A stretch of DNA of 64,000 nt, from positions 1,488,001 through 1,552,000 of the forward strand of contig NZ_CP051180.1 in NCBI RefSeq assembly GCF_012295575.1, written 5' to 3'. A program made the position numbers and the translations under genes. The stretch is from Ferrimonas lipolytica (GTDB lineage Bacteria; Pseudomonadota; Gammaproteobacteria; Enterobacterales; Shewanellaceae). Under the pieces are notes generated by a model. That model was not told where the DNA came from and did not search any database. It saw only the letters and a list, made by a program, of their open reading frames with translations. This document shows positions 41,556 through 52,019 of this stretch, piece after piece (position 1 is the stretch's first letter; each line of letters opens with the position of its first letter).

Positions 41556-42191
41556 ATGATCAAAAAATCTTATTCAAATCGCGCCAACAACAGCGCGCGC
41601 GGGGCAACCCGTCCACATCGCAAACCCAAGGTTGTCCGTCCAAGCGGACCGACTCAGGTGGTATTGGTTAACAAACCATTTGATGTCCTAACCCAATTTA
41701 CCGATGGCCAAGGGCGACAAACGCTCGCGGACTTCGTGCCCATTAAAGATATCTATCCGGCCGGGCGGCTCGACCGTGATTCCGAAGGGCTGGTGCTGTT
41801 AACCAACGACGGTAAGCTGCAAGCTAAATTGACTCAACCGGGTAAAAAGACCAGCAAAACCTATTACGCTCAGGTTGAAGGCGTTCCTACAGACGAATCA
41901 ATACGGGACTTAGCTAACGGCGTGCAGCTCAAAGACGGCCCTACCCTGCCAGCTAAGATCGAATTGGTGAGTGCACCTGATTGGCTGTGGCCACGTAACC
42001 CTCCAATCCGCGAGCGAGCCAACATTCCCACCAGTTGGTTAAAGATCACCATTGTCGAAGGCCGAAATCGGCAAGTGCGGCGTATGACCGCCCACATCGG
42101 CCATCCAACCCTACGTCTGATTCGATACCGTATTGGTAACTGGACCCTTGATGGTCTAAAGCTGGGCAAATACCGACCAGCAGATGCCTAA
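41556..42191 (+). CDS. rluE: 23S rRNA pseudouridine(2457) synthase RluE
   Basis: RsuA-family pseudouridine synthase. About 211 residues from the ATG at 41556, in keeping with family starts. It lacks an S4 domain. Catalytic segment [20 protein letters not shown] with the essential Asp, then [19 protein letters not shown] and the C-terminal [20 protein letters not shown]. The icd/rluE/mnmA/hflD/purB order matches the E. coli region, which supports RluE over the paralogues. Confidence 0.92.
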   Translation: MIKKSYSNRANNSARGATRPHRKPKVVRPSGPTQVVLVNKPFDVLTQFTDGQGRQTLADFVPIKDIYPAGRLDRDSEGLVLLTNDGKLQAKLTQPGKKTSKTYYAQVEGVPTDESIRDLANGVQLKDGPTLPAKIELVSAPDWLWPRNPPIRERANIPTSWLKITIVEGRNRQVRRMTAHIGHPTLRLIRYRIGNWTLDGLKLGKYRPADA

Positions 42192-42379
42192 AAAAACAAC
42201 TGAGTGCAAAAAATGTTAAGCAACAAAAATAGCGGCTTAGAGATAAGTTTTGCTTGTTGTATTGAAAACCAACCAGAGCGCCCCAACCTTTGCTTCTTCG
42301 CAAGGTTGGCTCCCACTGTTACAGCCGTGGTAGAATGCCTTCCCATAATTTCCAACTTAATTTGTCATCCATTACTTTT

Positions 42380-43483
42380 ATGTCTGAAAACCGCAATAAA
42401 AAGGTGATCGTCGGTATGTCCGGCGGCGTCGATTCTTCCGTTTCTGCTTACCTGTTACTTCAGCAGGGCTATCAAGTAGAAGGCCTTTTCATGAAAAACT
42501 GGGAAGAGGATGACTCAGAAGAATATTGCGCGGCCGCTGATGATCTAGCGGATGCCCAGGCAGTATGTGACAAGTTAGGGATCGAACTGCACAGCGTTAA
42601 CTTTGCTGCCGAGTACTGGGACAATGTATTTGAGTATTTCTTAGCGGAATACAAAGCTGGCCGTACCCCAAATCCGGATATCCTGTGCAATAAAGAGATC
42701 AAGTTTAAGGCTTTCCTTGAGTTTGCAGCTGAAGCATTAGGTGCCGATTACATCGCTACCGGTCACTATGTTCGCCGTCGTGTTAATACAGACGGTTCAG
42801 TAGAGATGCTACGTGGTCTTGATGACAACAAAGATCAGAGCTACTTCCTCTACACCCTTGGTGAAGAGCACGTAGGGCAAACCTTGTTCCCTGTTGGCGA
42901 GATTGAGAAACCTGAAGTTCGTCGCATTGCCGAAGAGCAAGGCCTAATCACTCATAATAAGAAAGACTCCACAGGTATCTGTTTCATCGGCGAACGTAAG
43001 TTCAAAGACTTCTTGGGCAAATACCTACCGGCTCAACCTGGCAATATAGAAACGGCCGAAGGTGAAGTGGTTGGTCAACACGAAGGTTTGATGTACCACA
43101 CCTTAGGTCAACGCAAGGGTCTGCGTATCGGTGGCATGAAAGATTCCGGCAGCGAGCCATGGTACGTGGTTGAGAAGGATCTGCTGCGCAATGTACTTAT
43201 CGTTGGTCAAGGTGCGGATCACCCTCGTTTGTTCTCCAAAGGCTTGATTGCCAATCAGCTTGATTGGGTTGACCGTAAGGGTCCACAGCAACGCACCACC
43301 CTAACGGTTAAAACCCGTTACCGTCAGCACGATGTACCTTGTACTGTAGCCCCGTTAGACAGCGGTGAATTGGAAGTGATCTTCGATCAGCCAGTTAGCT
43401 CAGTAACCCCAGGTCAATCTGCAGTTTTTTACCATGGTGAAGTGTGCTTAGGCGGCGGCATCATTGAGCGTCTAATCCGCTGA
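42380..43483 (+). CDS. mnmA: tRNA-specific 2-thiouridylase MnmA
   Basis: Thiolates U34 of tRNA-Lys, -Glu and -Gln using persulfide sulfur from the Tus relay. About 367 residues from the ATG at 42380 ([11 protein letters not shown]); the upstream extension is not family-like. PP-loop [10 protein letters not shown] near the N-terminus, catalytic Cys in [12 protein letters not shown] and the partner Cys in [13 protein letters not shown]. 7 bp upstream of hflD in the conserved mnmA-hflD-purB operon. Confidence 0.97.
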   Translation: MSENRNKKVIVGMSGGVDSSVSAYLLLQQGYQVEGLFMKNWEEDDSEEYCAAADDLADAQAVCDKLGIELHSVNFAAEYWDNVFEYFLAEYKAGRTPNPDILCNKEIKFKAFLEFAAEALGADYIATGHYVRRRVNTDGSVEMLRGLDDNKDQSYFLYTLGEEHVGQTLFPVGEIEKPEVRRIAEEQGLITHNKKDSTGICFIGERKFKDFLGKYLPAQPGNIETAEGEVVGQHEGLMYHTLGQRKGLRIGGMKDSGSEPWYVVEKDLLRNVLIVGQGADHPRLFSKGLIANQLDWVDRKGPQQRTTLTVKTRYRQHDVPCTVAPLDSGELEVIFDQPVSSVTPGQSAVFYHGEVCLGGGIIERLIR

Positions 43484-43490
43484 GGCATTA

Positions 43491-44102
43491 ATGACAACAT
43501 TAGAACTACGCACTATGGCGTTTGCTGGCATCTGCCAAGCAATCGATCAGGTTCGCAATATTGCCCGTTACGGCAGCGCTGAAGCCGATGATGACGCCGT
43601 TCGAGGCAGCATCAACTCGATTATCGTTACCGATCCTGACCGTCCTCAAGATGTATTTGGCGACACCGATTTAAGCAATGGCTATGACGTTATCGTTGAA
43701 CAGCTTGGTGATGGCGCCAAGAAAGATGTCGATCTGACTCGCTATCTAGTTGGTGTGTTAGCTCTGGAGCGCAAGCTCAGTGCTAAGCCGGCGGCGCTGT
43801 CAATGTTGGCCGAGCGCCTCTCTCAGGTGAAACGCCAACAACATCATTACGATGTGATGGAGGAGCAGATTTTATCCAATCTGGCCTCGGTCTACTCCGA
43901 TGTAATCAGCCCTCTGGGCAACCGTATCCAAGTCGTTGGCACGCCAGCGCAACTGCAACAAAAAACAAACCAATATAAAATCCGAACCCTACTGTTAGCT
44001 GCAGTCCGCTCGGCCGTTTTGTGGCGTCAATTAGGCGGCAAACGTCGTCAACTGGTACTGTCTCGCAAAGCGATCGTCGCCACTGCACAGCAAGCAAAAT
44101 AA
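43491..44102 (+). CDS. hflD: High-frequency lysogenization protein HflD
   Basis: 203-residue, largely helical, membrane-associated protein of the HflD/YcfC family. Characteristic N-terminus ([20 protein letters not shown]) and C-terminus ([20 protein letters not shown]). In E. coli it binds the lambda CII protein; its housekeeping role is not settled. It lies between mnmA and purB in the conserved order. Confidence 0.92.
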   Translation: MTTLELRTMAFAGICQAIDQVRNIARYGSAEADDDAVRGSINSIIVTDPDRPQDVFGDTDLSNGYDVIVEQLGDGAKKDVDLTRYLVGVLALERKLSAKPAALSMLAERLSQVKRQQHHYDVMEEQILSNLASVYSDVISPLGNRIQVVGTPAQLQQKTNQYKIRTLLLAAVRSAVLWRQLGGKRRQLVLSRKAIVATAQQAK

Positions 44103-44105
44103 TAA

Positions 44106-45500
<1,395 letters not shown>

Positions 45501-45510
45501 CTTCCCTAAC

Positions 45511-45535
45511 GCCACCGCAAGGTGGCGTTTTTTTT
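45511..45535 (+). terminator. purB terminator
   Basis: GCCACC-GCAA-GGTGGC stem followed by GTTTTTTTT. MITE copy E begins at the end of this T-tract. Confidence 0.9.
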
Positions 45536-45740
45536 GGCGGTGTTACAGTTAAGTGTTGAGGTTTATATCAACACTTCGGCTCTACCAATTGCAGTACTTT
45601 TAAGGGGTTATGTCGCGGTGGCAACGGCCGCCAAAGGGGTAGAAGAGCAACGGCGGTAGTGCTTTACCCTTGTATCAAAACTCCCCCTAGCCGGTGCTTT
45701 ACAAGCATTGGAAAGGACAAAACTTAGTTAGTACACAGCG
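45536..45740 (-). mobile_element. MITE-like repeat, copy E (205 bp, internally deleted)
   Basis: Ends GGCGGTGTTACAGTTAAGTG (left) and TACACAGCG (right). Flanks TTTTTTTT (45528-45535) and TTTTTTTA (45741-45748) match 7/8. Lacks the central part with the G-rich hairpin. Its CTTCGGC-side end abuts the purB terminator hairpin. Confidence 0.85.
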
Positions 45741-45794
45741 TTTTTTTACTCGGTCTAAATGACGTAGCGAATCAACCAACGGTTCGGAGCCACA

Positions 45795-46925
45795 ATGAAT
45801 CAACTCAATCTCAACATCGCCGACTTCTTAGCCAACTACTGGCAACAACAACCAGTTGTAATAAAAGCCGCCTTTACTCAGTTTGCCGATCCCATCGCTC
45901 CCGACGAACTGGCAGGCTTAGCGCTAGAGGACGCCACTGCCGCCCGTATGGTTTATACCCAAAAAGACCATTGGCACAGCAGCAGTGACATTCCCGAGGA
46001 TTATTCACCGCTGGGCGAACACAATTGGCAGCTGCTGGTGCAGGCGATTAACCACTACGTCGAATACGCCGACCAGCTTGCTGAGCAATTTTCTTTCCTA
46101 CCGCAATGGCGATTTGATGACCTAATGGCCTCGTTTGCGGTCGAAGGTGGCGGCGTAGGCCCACATATTGATAACTACGATGTGTTCATCATTCAGGGCC
46201 AAGGAAAACGGCAATGGCAAGTCGGCCCTCGCGGTAACTATGCCAGCCGTAACGATGGCAGCAATATGAGCTTGGTTGAAGACTTCGAGCCCATCATTAA
46301 TGAAGTGATGGAGCCCGGCGACCTGCTCTATATTCCCGTCGGCTTTCCCCATTGCGGACGTTCAATCGTGCCATCGTTATCCTACTCTGTCGGCTTTCGT
46401 GCTCCTAGTCAGCAAGAGTTGCTATCGGCACTGGCTGATGCCTATGTGGATAACGACTTAGGCAATGAGCGCTACCAACAAGCTGATGATAACCAGCGCA
46501 CCAACCTTATTGGTACAGCGCAACAGCAAGGGTTTGCGGCAATGCTGAGTTCATCATTGCAACACGATGGCTGGCACCAAGCGCTCGGTACGCTGTTAAG
46601 TCAGAACCGATTTGAATTAGCGCTGGAGCCACCATCTGAACCAATCTCCGTTGCTCAAACTGCTGCGCGCTTACAACAAGGCGAGCCATTGTATCGACTA
46701 CTCGGACTGAAATGCTTGCAGGTTGAGGGGGATCACCACAATCGCTTGTTCTTCGATGGTCAATCTTGGTTGTTACCACCGGAACTTAAAGATGTAACTG
46801 TGGCCATTAGTGCCAGTAAACAGCTACATTGGGCTCAATTAGCCCCCCTGTTCCAAGACCCGCAGCTGAGTATGCAGTTAAATGAGTTGATTAATCAGGG
46901 TTATTGGCTATTTAATGATGAATAA
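45795..46925 (+). CDS. roxA: Ribosomal oxygenase RoxA (50S L16 arginine 3-hydroxylase, YcfD)
   Basis: JmjC-fold 2-oxoglutarate/Fe(II) oxygenase that in E. coli hydroxylates an arginine of ribosomal protein L16. 376 residues. Iron ligands are visible as His124-x-Asp126 (GVGPHIDNYDVF) and His186 (FPHCGRSIVPSLSYSVGF). The C-terminal winged-helix dimer domain follows. GGAG lies ahead of the ATG. Located next to purB/icd as ycfD is near purB in E. coli. Confidence 0.92.
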   Translation: MNQLNLNIADFLANYWQQQPVVIKAAFTQFADPIAPDELAGLALEDATAARMVYTQKDHWHSSSDIPEDYSPLGEHNWQLLVQAINHYVEYADQLAEQFSFLPQWRFDDLMASFAVEGGGVGPHIDNYDVFIIQGQGKRQWQVGPRGNYASRNDGSNMSLVEDFEPIINEVMEPGDLLYIPVGFPHCGRSIVPSLSYSVGFRAPSQQELLSALADAYVDNDLGNERYQQADDNQRTNLIGTAQQQGFAAMLSSSLQHDGWHQALGTLLSQNRFELALEPPSEPISVAQTAARLQQGEPLYRLLGLKCLQVEGDHHNRLFFDGQSWLLPPELKDVTVAISASKQLHWAQLAPLFQDPQLSMQLNELINQGYWLFNDE

Positions 46926-46954
46926 GTAGTTAGATCATTCACTTGTGCATTAAA

Positions 46955-46978
46955 AAAACCGCCGTATGGCGGTTTTTG
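46955..46978. terminator. Bidirectional terminator after roxA
   Basis: AAAACCGCC-GTAT-GGCGGTTTT (46955-46976) with A- and T-runs, between convergent roxA and the DUF4826-like gene. Confidence 0.9.
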
Positions 46979-46995
46979 TTGTTACTCAGCCGGAG

Positions 46996-47424
46996 TTACG
47001 AAGCAAGCTTGGATTTCATCTCGCCCCACAGACGTTGATCTGCGTGCATTTTATTTAAACTTTCCGAGCGGGACACCATCATTTTGGCTAACTCAACCTG
47101 CGTCTTATCTCGGCTACGAAGTAAGTTTTCTGCTTTCATCTGCCATAGCAGTGAAAAGTGATGAATCGCTTCGCGAGCGTTTGGTGCCGCGCTTTCCGAG
47201 ACCATGTCGGTTGGTAAATCACCGGTTAACACCCAAAAACGACGCTTATGTGGAGTGCTATCTTCAATTTTCCAGATGGCTACAAATGGCGGCAAATTTC
47301 GTGATTCTTTCAGGATCACTTTACCCGGTAACACTCCTTTCTCTGCCATATGTTTGTTGGCTTTCTGAAATTGAGCTCGAACCCAGGCTGATTCTTGCTG
47401 TTGTTTTTTGGCCTGTTCAGACAT
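46996..47424 (-). CDS. DUF4826-like cytoplasmic protein, function unknown
   Basis: About 142 residues from the ATG at 47424, chosen for the AGGAAGGAAG just ahead. No signal peptide or membrane helix. Segments such as WVRAQFQKANKHMAEKGVLP and FVAIWKIEDSTPHKRRFWVL look like the conserved core of a small Shewanella/Vibrio family that I associate with DUF4826, from memory. The C-terminal half is helical and charged. Convergent with roxA; monocistronic. No function can be assigned. Confidence 0.6.
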   Translation of the reverse strand: MSEQAKKQQQESAWVRAQFQKANKHMAEKGVLPGKVILKESRNLPPFVAIWKIEDSTPHKRRFWVLTGDLPTDMVSESAAPNAREAIHHFSLLWQMKAENLLRSRDKTQVELAKMMVSRSESLNKMHADQRLWGEMKSKLAS

Positions 47425-47621
47425 GCTTCCTTCCTGATATTGTTGCCCATTTCCAGCGCCCAATGTCTATGACGCTAACCTTAATGTCAAGCTTACGTTC
47501 CAGTTGTTAACGATAGGGCGACATTACAGCTTTGGCTGCAACATCGCTCACTGGTAAGGTGCGTCCGTAATCAAAACATAAGGGCAATACGCCCACTAAT
47601 AAATGGCATGGAGTAAGCACG

Positions 47622-48656
47622 GTGGCGATATTTTCAAATCCATCATTTGACCAACACGAAAAAGTGTTGTTTGTATCGGACGAAGCATCTGGCTTAAAGG
47701 CGATTGTAGCCGTTCACGATACCACCATGGGGCCAGCGGTTGGGGGCTGTCGCATGTGGCCATATGCCAGTGATGAAGAGGCCATTACTGATGTGTTGCG
47801 CCTATCTCGAGGTATGACCTACAAAAACGCCTTAGCGGGTTTGCAATTCGGTGGCGGTAAGTCAGTGATCATTGGTGATCATCGCACCGATAAGTCGGAC
47901 GAACTGTTTCGTGCCTTTGGTCGCGCTATCGACGCCTTAGGGGGGGTGTACTACTCTGCTGAAGATGTGGGGATCACCACCGCAGACATCATGACCGCCC
48001 ACCAAGAGACCCCTTACATGATGGGACTTGAAGGTAAGAGTGGCGATCCATCCCCTTACACCGCGCTGGGCACATTCCTCGGCATTAAGGCGGCAGTAAA
48101 ATACCAACGTGGCGTCGATGACCTAACTGGCATCAAGGTGGCGGTACAGGGACTAGGGCATGTAGGTTATTACCTGTGTGAACACCTGTACCAAGCTGGC
48201 GCCGAACTGATTGTCTGCGATCTCAACGACACCCAGTTAGAACGAGCTAAACGCGAACTCAACGCTACCGTTGTTGGCCTAGATGAGATCTATAGTCAAG
48301 AGGTCGATGTTTACGCCCCTTGTGCATTAGGCGCCACCATTAACGACATAACCCTACCGCAACTTAAAGCAACCATCGTTGCCGGTTGCGCTAATAATCA
48401 GTTGGCGGAGTTGCGCCATGGAGAGCAGTTACGCGACCGAGGAATTTTGTACGCGCCGGATTACGTCATTAATGCCGGCGGCATCATCAATGTTTCATTT
48501 GAGCGTGACTACAATGCCGACGCGGCCGAGGCCAAGGTGCGTAAGATCTATCAAACACTACTTGATATCTTTGCCAAGGCCGATGAAAGCGGGCAAACCA
48601 CCGGTGTAGTTGCAGACGAAATGGCCCGAGCGATCATTGCCGCTAATCGTAGCTAA
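47622..48656 (+). CDS. Leucine dehydrogenase (Glu/Leu/Phe/Val dehydrogenase family)
   Basis: NAD-dependent oxidative deamination of branched-chain amino acids to 2-oxo acids. 344 residues; GTG start with GGAG 9 bases ahead. Catalytic lysine region GLQFGGGKSVIIGD (about 72-85) and ALAGL before it, conserved Asp region YYSAEDVGITTADIM, NAD-binding VAVQGLGHVGYYLCEHL and the typical GCANNQL segment. Its length and motifs fit Leu/Val dehydrogenase rather than the longer glutamate dehydrogenase. Terminator follows. Confidence 0.92.
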   Translation: MAIFSNPSFDQHEKVLFVSDEASGLKAIVAVHDTTMGPAVGGCRMWPYASDEEAITDVLRLSRGMTYKNALAGLQFGGGKSVIIGDHRTDKSDELFRAFGRAIDALGGVYYSAEDVGITTADIMTAHQETPYMMGLEGKSGDPSPYTALGTFLGIKAAVKYQRGVDDLTGIKVAVQGLGHVGYYLCEHLYQAGAELIVCDLNDTQLERAKRELNATVVGLDEIYSQEVDVYAPCALGATINDITLPQLKATIVAGCANNQLAELRHGEQLRDRGILYAPDYVINAGGIINVSFERDYNADAAEAKVRKIYQTLLDIFAKADESGQTTGVVADEMARAIIAANRS

Positions 48657-48680
48657 AGCCGATTGCATCACTAATAACGA

Positions 48681-48706
48681 AAGAGCCCTTTGGGGCTCTT
48701 TTTTCA
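48681..48706 (+). terminator. Leucine dehydrogenase gene terminator
   Basis: AAGAGCCC-TTTG-GGGCTCTT stem followed by TTTT. The remaining gap to 48887 shows no gene. Confidence 0.9.
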
Positions 48707-48887
48707 GTTGTGAAGTCGGTGTTATTGCAGCGAATACTGCTGAGCCACCAGCTCGGCGAATTGCAACACAAACAACCAAGTGCTGACTCCTTTCAGTTAA
48801 TGGGTCGGCGACATGACTGCTGCAAATCACAATCGTTGTTAGCAGCGAAGACTTAAGACAAGTCTCAGCAAGTTATCGCATCGATTG

Positions 48888-49154
48888 GGCTGGGTCACAG
48901 TTAAGTGTTGAGGTTTATATCAAGTCTTCGGCTCTACCGATTGTGGCGTTTGAAAGGGGGGATGTCGCGGTGGCGACGGCACCCAAAGGGGAGCTTCGCC
49001 CCCTTTGCCGTAGGTCGCAGTCCAAAGCTCGTCGCTGAACTGCTCCAATGCGGCAGAAGATCAATAGCGGTATTGCTTTATCCTTTGTATCGCGACTCGC
49101 CTAGCCAGTGCTTTAACGGCCTTGGAAAGAACAACACTTCGTTGCTACACAGAC
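48888..49154 (-). mobile_element. MITE-like repeat, copy F (about 267 bp)
   Basis: Left end GGCTGGGTCACAGTTAAGTG, right end TACACAGAC. The interior matches copy A in reverse, including the intact GGGGAGCTTCGCCCCC hairpin core (near 48989-49005) and the CATTGGAGCAG block. No 8-bp duplication is visible in the flanks (ATCGATTG versus TCTTTTAT), so it is older or rearranged. It is not next to a terminator hairpin. Confidence 0.8.
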
Positions 49155-49329
49155 TCTTTTATCGCCTTGGTAAAACGGGATAAATCAACCTCCACTGATT
49201 TGCAACGTTGCTTGCCAATGCCCAATGACAAGGGTTTTAGCACCGATAAATATTCATTAAAGATGAAATTTTTCGACAAAAACGCTAAGGTAAGCGCCGT
49301 TATATTTTCGAAGATGAAGAGATCCCTCT

Positions 49330-49815
49330 ATGGCCACCTTGCCGATTCCAGACCACAGCGAACTACAAAGCTGGTTGAAACAATTTGAAATCGACTTTTA
49401 CCACTGTGGCAATTGTGAGGGGATGCACCTGCCTATCTTGCAAGACAACCCTGTAATTTACGACGCTAAGGTAGAGATTGAAGGCGACTTCCTATACCTC
49501 ACCGCTTCAATTGAGCTACGTCCAACTGGGTTGATGCAAGCGTACGCCGAGCTAAGCCGTCTTAATTGCGAGTTCCCCACGCTGAAGATCTTCGTTGAGA
49601 TGATCGATGAATCTTTACCACGACTATTGATGTGCCATAACCTGGCGCTGATCCCTGGCATAAGCAAAGCGCAGTTTGAGTTCTTCGTTAGAGATGGGAT
49701 AGATCAGATGCATCAAGTTGCCGCTGAGGTAGGTAAGCTCAATATTAACTTTAATGAAGAGCCAGTCGAAGAGATCCAGATCGAAACGGTACCAACCGGA
49801 CTAATGATGCACTAA
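49330..49815 (+). CDS. YbjN-domain protein
   Basis: 161-residue cytoplasmic protein resembling the YbjN/T3SS-chaperone-like fold (FYHCGNCEGMHLPILQDNPV, YLTASIELRPTGLMQAYAEL). An acidic tail follows. E. coli YbjN affects motility and stress genes, but its mechanism is unclear. GAAGAG lies ahead of the ATG. Its terminator is shared with ynhF. Confidence 0.75.
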   Translation: MATLPIPDHSELQSWLKQFEIDFYHCGNCEGMHLPILQDNPVIYDAKVEIEGDFLYLTASIELRPTGLMQAYAELSRLNCEFPTLKIFVEMIDESLPRLLMCHNLALIPGISKAQFEFFVRDGIDQMHQVAAEVGKLNINFNEEPVEEIQIETVPTGLMMH

Positions 49816-49856
49816 CACCGAACACCGGTGACAATAAACTGCCCAAATTACAGATA

Positions 49857-49886
49857 AAAAAACGCCGGCTTACGCCGGCGTTTTCG
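49857..49886. terminator. Bidirectional terminator between ybjN-like gene and ynhF
   Basis: AACGCCGGC-TTAC-GCCGGCGTT stem (49861-49882) with A-run before and TT after. Confidence 0.85.
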
Positions 49887-49906
49887 GAAGTTACTATCGC
49901 TCTCTA

Positions 49907-49993
49907 TCAGTAAAAGATAAAGGTACTGAAGATCACAATGATGCCTAAGGCAAACGCTGTCATCCCCAAAGCGTACTTTACATCAGTCGACAT
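49907..49993 (-). CDS. ynhF: YnhF family small membrane protein (28 residues)
   Basis: Too short for ordinary gene calling. The minus strand reads ATG TCG ACT GAT GTA AAG and ends at TGA (49907-49909). The product MSTDVKYALG followed by MTAFALGIIVIFSTFIFY has the MSTDxK start and single transmembrane helix of E. coli YnhF (MSTDLKFSL start), a 29-residue membrane protein. AAGGA lies 7 bases ahead of the ATG, and a terminator follows 21 bp after the stop. YnhF's role is unknown. Confidence 0.85.
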   Translation of the reverse strand: MSTDVKYALGMTAFALGIIVIFSTFIFY

Positions 49994-50129
49994 ATAGCCA
50001 TCCTTTAGAGTCGTTAGTATCTCCCCCCACCAGCAAGAATATGGCTATTTCTTCCATTTTACACATCACCAGAGGCAAGCTGTGATCATCATCACGCAGG
50101 TTTTCGAGCTCAAACGAAAATTGATTCAT
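49983..50129 (-). CDS. Possible 48-residue ORF overlapping ynhF
   Basis: ATG at 50129 with AGGAG 7 bases ahead, product starting MNQFSFELENLRDDDHSL and ending 11 bases inside ynhF. The good ribosome site and overlap would allow translational coupling to ynhF. The sequence is not recognised and could be chance; a longer version to 50195 has no support. Confidence 0.3.
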   Translation of the reverse strand: MNQFSFELENLRDDDHSLPLVMCKMEEIAIFLLVGGDTNDSKGWLYVD

Positions 50130-50193
50130 TTCATGACTCCTGCAAGCTATCTTTGCTAAAATTATCAATCTACTGAAAGGATTAGGATTTAAC

Positions 50194-50607
50194 ATGGCTC
50201 AAGTACTTCACACCATGCTACGTGTAACCGATTTGGATGCGTCTATCGAATTTTACACTGACGTATTAGGAATGAACCTGTTACGCAAACACAACAACGA
50301 AGAGTACGAGTATTCACTGGTGTTTGTTGGCTACGGTGACGAGACTGAAGGCAATGCGGTTATCGAACTCACCTACAACTGGGGTGTCGATAGCTATGAA
50401 CACGGAACGGCGTTTGGCCATGTTGCCTTAGGCTTTGATGATATCTACGCAACCTGCGACAAGATCCGCGCTGCCGGTGGCAATATAACTCGTGAGCCAG
50501 GGCCAGTATTGGGTGGTTCAACCCATATTGCCTTCGTTACCGATCCAGACGGTTATAAGATCGAACTGATCCAACGAGATCAGGCGTCTGCCGGTTTAGG
50601 TAAATAA
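50194..50607 (+). CDS. gloA: Lactoylglutathione lyase (glyoxalase I)
   Basis: Isomerises the methylglyoxal-glutathione hemithioacetal to S-lactoylglutathione. 137 residues. Metal ligands align with the nickel-type E. coli enzyme: His6, Glu58, His76 and Glu124 ([40 protein letters not shown]). Short length without inserts favours the nickel class. Followed 3 bp later by the DUF1294 gene. Confidence 0.96.
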   Translation: MAQVLHTMLRVTDLDASIEFYTDVLGMNLLRKHNNEEYEYSLVFVGYGDETEGNAVIELTYNWGVDSYEHGTAFGHVALGFDDIYATCDKIRAAGGNITREPGPVLGGSTHIAFVTDPDGYKIELIQRDQASAGLGK

Positions 50608-50610
50608 GCG

Positions 50611-50952
50611 GTGTTTGGCTGGTTGCTGATTTTCGGATGGTGTTTGTTGCTCGTTCTTTTCGGGCCACTGCAATTACTGCTCCTATATATTGCAATCAGC
50701 CTACTGACACTCCTGTTGTATGGCTTAGATAAACAAAAGGCGATTAAACAGCATCGTCGAGTCCCTGAGTCAACTCTGCACTTGTTTGCATTGCTGTTTG
50801 GTTGGCCAGGTGCTCTGGCTGGGCGGCAGATGTTTCGCCATAAAACCGTAAAACAACCCTTCACTGCCATCCTCTACCTGATTATCGTGCTTCACCTACT
50901 GCTGTTCACTGCTTACCAGTTCCTACAACAGGGCTATCTGCAATTTAGTTAG
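50611..50952 (+). CDS. DUF1294 inner-membrane protein
   Basis: 113 residues, GTG start 3 bp after gloA. Hydrophobic helices at about 2-40 and 88-105. The DUF1294 signature is visible: LLYGLDKQKAIKQHRRVPES, TLHLFALLFGWPGALAGRQM, FRHKTVKQPF. Related proteins often carry an N-terminal cold-shock domain; this one does not. Function unknown; probably co-transcribed with gloA. Confidence 0.85.
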   Translation: MFGWLLIFGWCLLLVLFGPLQLLLLYIAISLLTLLLYGLDKQKAIKQHRRVPESTLHLFALLFGWPGALAGRQMFRHKTVKQPFTAILYLIIVLHLLLFTAYQFLQQGYLQFS

Positions 50953-51040
50953 CAGCATAATCGATCACTGCTACTGAGATCACAGACATCGAGTTCAATT
51001 TGTAGACAATACGCCTTCGAATTTTAGAGGTGTTGTTGTC

Positions 51041-51532
51041 GTGGTTGTTGCACAAATTATTGGATTCATCGCCATGGCGATGGGATGGTGGGCAAATAGC
51101 CAACACTGCGATAAAAGGCTGGTTCAGGGAAATACTATTGCCGCCGCGCTTACAGCGGTTCATTTTGGTTTAATGGGCAGCCCGCTGGCCATGAGCAATC
51201 AACTGGTTAACGTAGCGCGTTTCTCACTGTGCCAACGCTACCGCCACGCATCTATCGCGCTATTATTTGCCGCCCTCGCTGTCATCCAAGGCTTATTACT
51301 AGCCAACCACTGGAGCGAGTGGATGGTAGTCACGGCAGCCGTTGTAAGCTCATTTTTGCTGTTCTTTACTCACGGATTTAGACTTAGACTTGGCCTTTTG
51401 CTGTGCGCTGGTCTAAATATTACATTATCTATTCACTTGCTTTCTTGGTCGGGCATTATCTATCAGTTAGTTAGCGGTGGGATGTTAATTCGAAGCCTAG
51501 TAACACCTCCGCCACAGCCGGCAATACCTTGA
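51041..51532 (+). CDS. YgjV family inner-membrane protein
   Basis: 163 residues with about five to six transmembrane helices; GTG start. Features typical of the YgjV family: QIIGFIAMAMGWWANSQHCD at the N-terminus and AVHFGLMGSPLAMSNQLVNV followed by ARFSLCQRYRH. A short Pro-rich tail ends the protein. Function unknown. Single gene with no clear terminator. Confidence 0.75.
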   Translation: MVVAQIIGFIAMAMGWWANSQHCDKRLVQGNTIAAALTAVHFGLMGSPLAMSNQLVNVARFSLCQRYRHASIALLFAALAVIQGLLLANHWSEWMVVTAAVVSSFLLFFTHGFRLRLGLLLCAGLNITLSIHLLSWSGIIYQLVSGGMLIRSLVTPPPQPAIP

Positions 51533-51575
51533 TAGTGCTCTACACTGAATAGCGGACACAGCATGGGAGGTAATG

Positions 51576-51995
51576 ATGTCCATGCGATTTTACTACCTTG
51601 ATCTAGACGGTATTCGATTCGAAGGGATGATCAGCCAAGATGGGCCGCACATCAAGCGCTGCGGTGGTGGCGGTATGCCAATTGGTGAGGCCGAACTGCA
51701 TTATGGCGATCCGATTGACCCCAACTGGCGGTTGGTTGGCCGACACCAAGCGCTTGCCCTTGCCGAACTTAACGAACAACAACTGCTTGAGCTTGCAGCC
51801 CACTTTGGTTTACCCCTGCGCACCGCGCCTACTGAGTCGGTTAGTGGCGGTGGATTCTTTACAAGCCCTGCTTTTGAAGGCCTAAGAGACTGGGTTAAAC
51901 ACCATCCGACTAAAGCACAACGTTTGGTGCAAAAACGAGCGCAACGAACCAATGGGTGGTTAGAGGCGTGCCAAGCTGCAAATTCCCTCGACTAG
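51576..51995 (+). CDS. Conserved-looking hypothetical protein
   Basis: About 139 residues from the second of two adjacent ATGs; GGGAGG lies 5 bases ahead of this one. The N-terminal half contains FYYLDLDGIRFEGMISQDGP, a Gly-rich turn and PIDPNWRLVGRHQALALAEL; the C-terminal third is basic and helical. No signal peptide or membrane helix. Not recognised. It is convergent with another unknown gene. Confidence 0.65.
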   Translation: MSMRFYYLDLDGIRFEGMISQDGPHIKRCGGGGMPIGEAELHYGDPIDPNWRLVGRHQALALAELNEQQLLELAAHFGLPLRTAPTESVSGGGFFTSPAFEGLRDWVKHHPTKAQRLVQKRAQRTNGWLEACQAANSLD

Positions 51996-52019
51996 TTCCA
52001 AATTTAGACGGCGCTAACA

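Noticed and set aside
48880-49162. 8-bp target duplication for MITE copy F
   Set aside because: Flanks ATCGATTG and TCTTTTAT do not match; copy F is listed without a duplication.
48905-49183. 92-codon ORF across MITE copy F
   Set aside because: Runs across the element boundary into flanking DNA and is not shared by other copies.
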